Shown here: positions 59,005 to 64,000 of the stretch, in pieces
Numbering within the stretch: the first letter of the stretch is position 1
Layout of the letters: each line of letters opens with the position of its first letter
Source: Xestospongia muta
Lineage: Eukaryota; Porifera; Demospongiae; Haplosclerida; Petrosiidae
NCBI GenBank assembly: GCA_963693285.1
Contig: OY848925.1
Coordinates: 684,501-748,500, forward strand
DNA length: 64,000 bases
Reading direction: 5' to 3'
Notes under the pieces: generated by a model
The model's database searches: none
What the model was told of the DNA's origin: nothing
Seen by the model: only the letters and a program-made list of their open reading frames with translations
Translations under genes and position numbers: made by a program

Positions 59005-60299
59005 TAATAGTTGCTTATTTCCTTTTGTGGTTTTCACACTATTATAATTGTTAGACTGAATACTGTAAATAACAGAATTGTTGTAATAATTCTACTTTTA
59101 AATAGTATATACTAAATTCTATCACTACTGACCAGGACAGTTTGTGAAGTTGATGCTTGGAGAGTGTAGACTTTGTGGCGGAGATCCATCAGTAACACAA
59201 CTAGCACCTGTAACACTTGGTAATGTGGCATTAGAGTTGAGCAAGTCAGTAAGCCATTTTAGTTGACATGTGCATTGCAATGAATTCCCTCCAAGTGATC
59301 TATTTGGGAGAAAGAGAAATTTTGAAAAATGGTATGAATAACATCCTATAAATAGGGTGGTTCTTGGTGTAACTTGACTATGATGACATCACCTAAACCC
59401 TAAACCAAACCTAACATTAACTCTATGACACATAGTGATGTCATCATAGGATATGTTGATTACATCATCAGTCAGGTTACACCAAGAAGCACCCTATAAA
59501 TATAGTTATAATAACTGGTAACATTATCCTTAATTTGATTTTAATGAAAAAATGAAACACATTTTAAATACCTTCCCATATTAATTTAATGTTCATTAAT
59601 ACTCACATTTGATTTGTAACAGTAAGAAACAGACTTTCCATATCACTTAGTATCAGTTGGATATTATTATTGTCCAGGTGACTAAAAAAGTCCACAAAGA
59701 TCTAATCTTTTCACTAAAGAACTAACTTACAGTGTTTCAAGATTTGAAGTCAGTCCTGTGAACATTTTGCCTGAAAGCCACATGAGTTCATTATTGCGAA
59801 GATCCCTTGATGAAAAATATCACAATAACGATAAGAACTGTTTGTGTCACTTACAATTCTTGAAGCAATGAAGCATTCATAAAGGCTCCAAACTGAATGG
59901 TTTTTAAGTGGCCAAAACGTAAAGTTCTAGAGAAGTTACGTATTGTATTATGAGATCATTGTGATCAATGAACTTATGATTTGTGACTTACAAACTTGTT
60001 AACACAGAAAACTCTTGAATGAAACCAGTTTGCAGAACAGTTTCACCAAAATTCCTAATATCTCTGGGAGAGAAAAGTGCTTTTAAATGTTGAGGTTGTA
60101 TTAAAATCACTTACAACTCTTGCACAGTGCCTAGCAGACCTTCAGACTTTATATCACTTATTACTGTAGATATGTTTCTTCCATTGCAAGCAATCTGAGT
60201 CTGCTGAGGATTACAGGCGCAACTAAGTGAGAAACTGGGGGGACATAGACCTATTGCAAAGAAAGGTGCAGACAGCAAAACAATAAGCAAAAAGAACAT
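53461..60299 (-). CDS. Adhesion G protein-coupled receptor with LRR, HRM, GAIN/GPS and 7TM (ADGRA-like architecture)
   Basis: Multi-exon minus-strand gene, exact exon ends only partly fixed. From the N-terminus: signal peptide (MFFLLIVLLSAPFFAIG, 60240-60299); Cys-rich cap; several LRRs, one per exon (about 59590-60110); LRRCT with LQCTCQLKWL (59133-59300); a short Cys-rich piece; a Ser/Thr-rich stalk (58500-58770). Next are a hormone-receptor motif (CLSDNAFGLLWPATIVG, GGSATRTCLSNGNW; 58146-58400) and a GAIN region (56930-58094). The GPS reads WTGEGC, then YTICQCDHLTSFALLM (56578-56699), with the cleavable HL/T. The 7TM domain (54850-56370) has HYLLLCTFGWELIEGIHLYL and LIPTLGLTWILGFFV. The last exon (53461-54118) encodes an acidic Ser/Thr-rich cytoplasmic tail. 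LRR plus HRM plus GAIN recalls GPR124/125, but no Ig domain is seen. Confidence 0.87.
54408..54708. repeat. 30-bp minisatellite, 10 copies, in a GPCR intron
   Basis: The unit is CTTCCATCCTATATCATGAA followed by GTGTACACTA. It gives an artefactual open frame (KCTLLPSYIM repeated) on the strand opposite the gene. Confidence 0.9.
55345..55397. repeat. (ATT)n microsatellite in a GPCR intron
   Basis: About 17 ATT trinucleotides. Confidence 0.9.
56755..56846. repeat. ~23-bp tandem repeat, 4 copies, in a GPCR intron
   Basis: Repeats of TTCAGCATGTTTTTATCATG AG. Non-coding. Confidence 0.85.
57534..57560 (-). repeat. (CT)n (coding strand) tract at a GPCR acceptor
   Basis: GA on the plus strand; on the gene strand CT leads to TTTCTAG before the exon encoding ALIVITPSG. 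Confidence 0.85.
58963..59003. repeat. (AAT)n microsatellite in a GPCR intron
   Basis: About 13 AAT/ATA trinucleotides. Confidence 0.9.
59353..59496. mobile_element. ~144-bp MITE-like element in a GPCR intron
   Basis: Terminal inverted repeats of about 29 bp: left TAGGGTGGTTCTTGGTGTAA, right (other strand) TAGGGTGCTTCTTGGTGTAA, continuing into CTTGACT/CCTGACT. Inner sub-arms TATGATGACATCAC and GTGATGTCATCATA also pair. Both ends are flanked by CTATAAATA-like sequence, a possible target-site or terminal extension. No coding capacity. Confidence 0.75.
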
Positions 60300-60533
60300 C
60301 TTGATTGTTTTTGCTTTGAAAATATAGGGTGTGGCTAATACTATGGACTATAGAAATGCTAATAAGCCACACCCTATAAATACATCAACAGGAAGTCAAT
60401 TTACACAGGAAGTAACTACTCTCGCTCATTTCAAGCCACGCGTGTATTATGCAACATACCATACAAACGAACTGTGGTACTATAAAAACAAACATTGAGC
60501 TACATACATACACACATTTCGAACCAGGAAGAG
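60300..60533. promoter_or_regulatory. Divergent promoter between the adhesion GPCR and P450 C
   Basis: 234 bp between opposite start codons. TATAAAA at about 60481-60487, 47 bp upstream of the P450-C ATG; GGGTGTGGCT and AGCCACACCC form an inverted pair at about 60329 and 60365. Function inferred. Confidence 0.5.
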
Positions 60534-63305
60534 ATGATTAAACTCAACCGAGCTACTAAACGTGGTGCTCTCAAAGCCCTCACTACAGTAGCTGTTGCTA
60601 ATACAACCAGAACATTGCAAAATGTTCCTAGTCCATCAGGAGCTCTCCCTTTACTGGGTCATTATCTGCAGATAAAGCAACGTCAAGGAAATTTGAGTGA
60701 ACTTTATAAGAAGTATTTTGATGAGCTGGGACCCATTTTCAAAGTCCAACTACCAGGAGGTTTGTTACATTATAACAATTAGTAAACAAATATTGTTTTG
60801 TTTAATAGCACAGTAGTATTTTATTAACTTTTTTGTTTGTAATAGTTTCATTAAATTTGTATTTTTGCATATAACAATCCACATTTCTATATTTTCTGTC
60901 TATAATCTGATTTTGTAGGTAAAAACATAGTGTGTTTTGCAGACCCAGATGCCATGGAGTCAGTCTATCGAAATGAAGGCCTTTGTCCTGTGAGGACATA
61001 TACAGCTCCAGCTAATTTCCAATGGTTTTATGGGAAAAAGAACTTACCTGTACCTTTTGTTTTCTTGTAAGACATTAGGATAGATGGATGAATGCAATTG
61101 ATGGATAGATGGATGAATGAATGAATAGAGAGATGGACAAACTGATATTTAGAAAGTATCGTACCATGTAGCTATAGGATACCCAATCCATCAATGTTTC
61201 TATTCAACAACTAACCTTTCCATTTAATGATACAAAAATATATAGCCCATAAACCTTACTAATAGCCTATCAAGTCTGTATACAGACACTAAGCATTAGC
61301 AACTTGTGGTATTTGATCTATAGTAATAAGTGAACCTGGTCAGTTATCATAACAACAAAACAGAATTAGTATACACACAGGATGGCTTCCTATATACCAT
61401 ATAGTCAATATTACTTTTATAGTATAGTACAACATTATGTACATTGTATTATTGCCAAGGTCAAAGGAAACAGGTTTTACTATATTACATGTTTTCATAG
61501 AACTGGGAAAGCATGGAGAGATGTTCGATCCAAACACGGCAAGCAAGCAACCCTAGAAAACGTTCATACCTACATACCTGGCCTCATACAAGCTACTCAA
61601 CGTCTACTTCGCAACATAACAGAAGCCTCTAACAAAGACAATTGGATCAATGACCTTCATCCTCTAATTTGTAACTGGAGCATGGAAGGTAGTTTGCATG
61701 TTCTATTAAACATGACTATGGTTTCTCATATCTATAGCTTCAGCTTATTTTATACTTGGTGCTGAATTAGATCTAACACAAAATGAGGACACTAAGGAGA
61801 CACAGAGATTTCAAGAAGGAATAAAAAGTCTCCTTTCTTCTATTGACGATTTTATGATAGCCCTTCCATTCTTTAAAATCTTTCCAACAAAACTTGTACG
61901 AAATCTCAACAAAGCCACTGATGATCTATATGGAATTGGCCAAAAATATATTGACAAATATTTGACTAAAATATCTAATGGATTCCAGGAGTCAAGTACT
62001 GGACAGAGTTTTGTTGAGCAATTACTTCATGATGGTCAGATGAGTGAGAAAGAAGTCATTATGTCTGCTATATTCATGTTTGGAAGTAGTGTTGACACTG
62101 TAAATGACATTTATATAGTTATAATTATTTAAGGTATGTGTCTTCTCTTTGTAGACACCTAGTAACACTAGTTTTATGCTATATGAATTATCTAAACATC
62201 GTGAAGTACAAGAGAAGTTGAGAGATCAAGTAGTGTCTGTGTTAGGAGAGACAGGTGAGGCTGATGGTCAGTCCTTACAGAAGATGCCCTATCTCATGAA
62301 TATTATTAAAGAGACACAAAGGTAGGTGCACATGGTAAACAACAGTTGTGTAAAGATGTGATTGTGTTGGAGGTTACTTTATCAAAACAAAATGGTCATA
62401 GGTTAAATCATTATCAACATTATGGTTGTGTTAATTGATGATATGCTTGGAATGGATACTTTGGTCACCTGTCTGCTTGTTTGAATGTATCTGCCGTCAT
62501 GTTGCTTCCCTTAATTTCAGAGTCAATGCCACTGCTCCACATCATGTAAGGACATTACCAAAAGACATGGAAATATTGGGATACACAATTCCAGCACAAG
62601 TAAGTGAGGAAGAAATGTTTTGGTCAATATAACTAATAATGTAAGTTTATATTGTGCATATTTTTATTAATAATGTCTGTGGGAATTGGCATACTTAGCA
62701 TAGCTCAGATAGCTGTCAACTTTGTTAACTACTCCTGATCATTGATTTCATGGAAATTACCAGACTGGAACAATAGCTTTGATAAAATTTGTACATTCTT
62801 TAGTTGAGAGTACACTAACATTTCATATATTACTATATAATTACTTTATTTGTTCTTTTATCTGCAGACAACTTTATTTTATTCATCATATGCTGTTGGA
62901 AATAATGAGAAATATTTCAAAGAGCCTCAGACCTTTGATCCAGATCGATGGGAAAGAGATGACATTCATCCGTTTTCCATTCTTCCTTTTGGAGTTGGAC
63001 CAAGAGGATGTTGGGGTAAGTTCACATGTTTTTGATCTTTCTTTATTGAGTTCATATAAGGTCGAAGATTTGCGGAAACTGAAATGAAAATCCTGTTAAC
63101 TGAGGTACAGAACTATAAATATATATTATGTATAGTTTTGATTGTAACAATATTTACTATTGTATCAAACACATAGATATGTCGTCGTTATACTATGGAG
63201 TGTGATGATCCTCCTACTACTAGACTAACAAGACATGAAAAGCTATTTTCTAGGCCAGGAGTTCCACTCAAGATAAGGTTTATTCCCCGAAATACTACAG
63301 TTTAA
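60534..63305 (+). CDS. Cytochrome P450 C, mitochondrial clan-like, diverged member of the cluster
   Basis: Nine exons: 60534-60759, 60919-61066, 61501-61688, 61738-62099, 62155-62321, 62521-62599, 62868-63015, 63061-63104, 63177-63305 (1491 nt, 496 aa). I chose the ATG at 60534 (MIKLNRATKRGALKAL, an Arg/Lys-rich presequence); the longer frame upstream has no ATG. Motifs: VPSPSGALPLLGH, ESVYRNEGLCPVRT, GKAWRDVRSKHGKQ, I-helix GSSVDT (Gly/Ala of AGxDT replaced by Ser), ExxR in IKETQR, FDPDRWERD, haem loop FGVGPRGCWGRRFAETE. Intron positions and most exon lengths equal those of genes A and B. Exon 5 is far more similar to A and B than the rest of the gene. AATAAA near 63772 may be its poly(A) signal. 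Confidence 0.92.
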
Positions 63306-63829
63306 AGAAGCCATTACATCAAAAGACTTCATACTTTGAAAATAATGTCAGTTTATTTTATGTTCTATTAGAACAATTATCTTGTAGTTGTTTGATCCTT
63401 CTTAATATGTTTTCTGCTGTTATAGATCCTCATAGTTAGTTTGATTATCATTAAATAAGTCATAGCTATTTCCTCTAGACCATAAAATGATATAACTGTT
63501 TCACAGGAAGTCTGTAATACTTTACTATGTATTGTTAATAGATTTAGTACCATGCAAAGTATGATGGCCACCTATCAATTGACCTTAAGTCAGACCATTA
63601 TCATGAACATCAAATAGTTTAGCATTAGTGATGTAACTGTTTATACTAAACTTCCTGTATACTACTTGGAAGAGAATGCGATATATGTCTATTACTTGAT
63701 AGGTAGTGTCTAGAAAGTTGGCAATAGAATGCTGTACTTTATTAGAAAAATATATTCCAACAGTATATTGAAATAAAATTTGAAAGTGCTATTATAAGTG
63801 CCGAGTTGTAAAATAATAGCAATATAGCT
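63306..63829. other. 3' region after P450 C
   Basis: AT-rich, stop-rich. Contains AATAAA at about 63772 and no other recognisable feature. Confidence 0.4.
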
Positions 63830-64000
63830 ATGAATTTTAGTAGCCTTGCCCAAGTTATGAATATTATTAATAGCAGCAGCTTCTATAGGTGTGGCTCATT
63901 GTCTCATGTCTTGCATGCTCTGCTATTTCATCAGACTTCAAATTATTATAAATCTCCACTTGTACAAGCTGCTCTGAGAGTCTGCAAACCTTGTGGATCA
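63830..64000 (+). CDS. Start of an unrecognised gene, open to the window edge
   Basis: ATG at 63830 opens a frame of 57 codons with no stop before the end of the window, beginning MNFSSLAQVMNIINSSSFYR and containing SPLVQAALRVCKPCGS. It has few acids and several Ser, Arg and His, loosely like a mitochondrial targeting segment. No family recognised. It may be chance, but it is longer than most random frames here. Confidence 0.35.
   Translation, partial: MNFSSLAQVMNIINSSSFYRCGSLSHVLHALLFHQTSNYYKSPLVQAALRVCKPCGS

Overview
This window is nuclear DNA of an early-branching animal, most likely a demosponge close to Amphimedon (inference from gene content and architecture; I could not run a search). 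The genes are spliced with many short introns, about 50-150 bp, and canonical GT-AG ends. Intergenic gaps are very small, A+T content is high, and there are numerous (CT)n tracts, minisatellites and a 200-bp run of N (draft assembly). The gene set is metazoan: POMT2, a seven-Ig PTK7-like receptor, an adhesion GPCR, ArfGAP1, UBR7, cyclin K, a TIMP/NTR protein and mitochondrial-clan P450s.

Layout. 1-984 (-) is the 5' two thirds of maleylacetoacetate isomerase (GSTZ1), cut by the window edge. 1.1-8.0 kb is gene-poor and repeat-rich: a weak MED30-like spliced candidate, a GC-rich hairpin, a duplicated tRNA-derived SINE-like unit, a small MITE, and an inverted copy of the GSTZ1 promoter. 8257-21287 (+) is protein O-mannosyltransferase 2, about 21 exons, with an apparent 1-bp deletion in one exon and another exon probably lost in the N gap. 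21705-22738 (+) is an atypical Rnd-like Rho GTPase. 23090-27048 (+) is UBR7, with a 1.27-kb minisatellite in one intron. 27548-33067 (+) is a PTK7-like Ig receptor (pseudo)kinase. 33482-35760 (-) is cyclin K, and 45 bp upstream on the same strand is an unrecognised 163-aa gene (35806-36340). 36410-37427 (+) is a secreted TIMP/NTR-like protein. 37657-42007 (-) is a large GH63-like glycoside hydrolase of the yeast YMR196W type. 42166-44289 (+) is ArfGAP1. 44491-50003 (-) and 50546-53319 (-) are tandem paralogous mitochondrial-clan P450s. 53461-60299 (-) is an adhesion GPCR with LRR, HRM, GAIN/GPS and 7TM parts. 60534-63305 (+) is a third, diverged P450. An open reading frame runs off the right edge from 63830.

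How the genes relate. There is no operon logic. Neighbours are mostly divergent pairs sharing 70-240 bp promoters (163-aa gene/TIMP-like, GH63/ArfGAP1, GPCR/P450-C) or convergent pairs with short 3' gaps. The P450s form a local cluster with signs of duplication, exon-scale gene conversion, and tandem amplification of one exon-intron junction. A window-wide theme is that simple repeats sit directly on splice sites: (CT)n runs serve as polypyrimidine tracts and one (GA)n run starts at a donor. Exon joins were made by eye from splice consensus, reading phase and family similarity; for GSTZ1, POMT2, UBR7, the Rho gene, PTK7, cyclin K, the 163-aa gene, TIMP-like, GH63 and all three P450s the phases were checked exon by exon.
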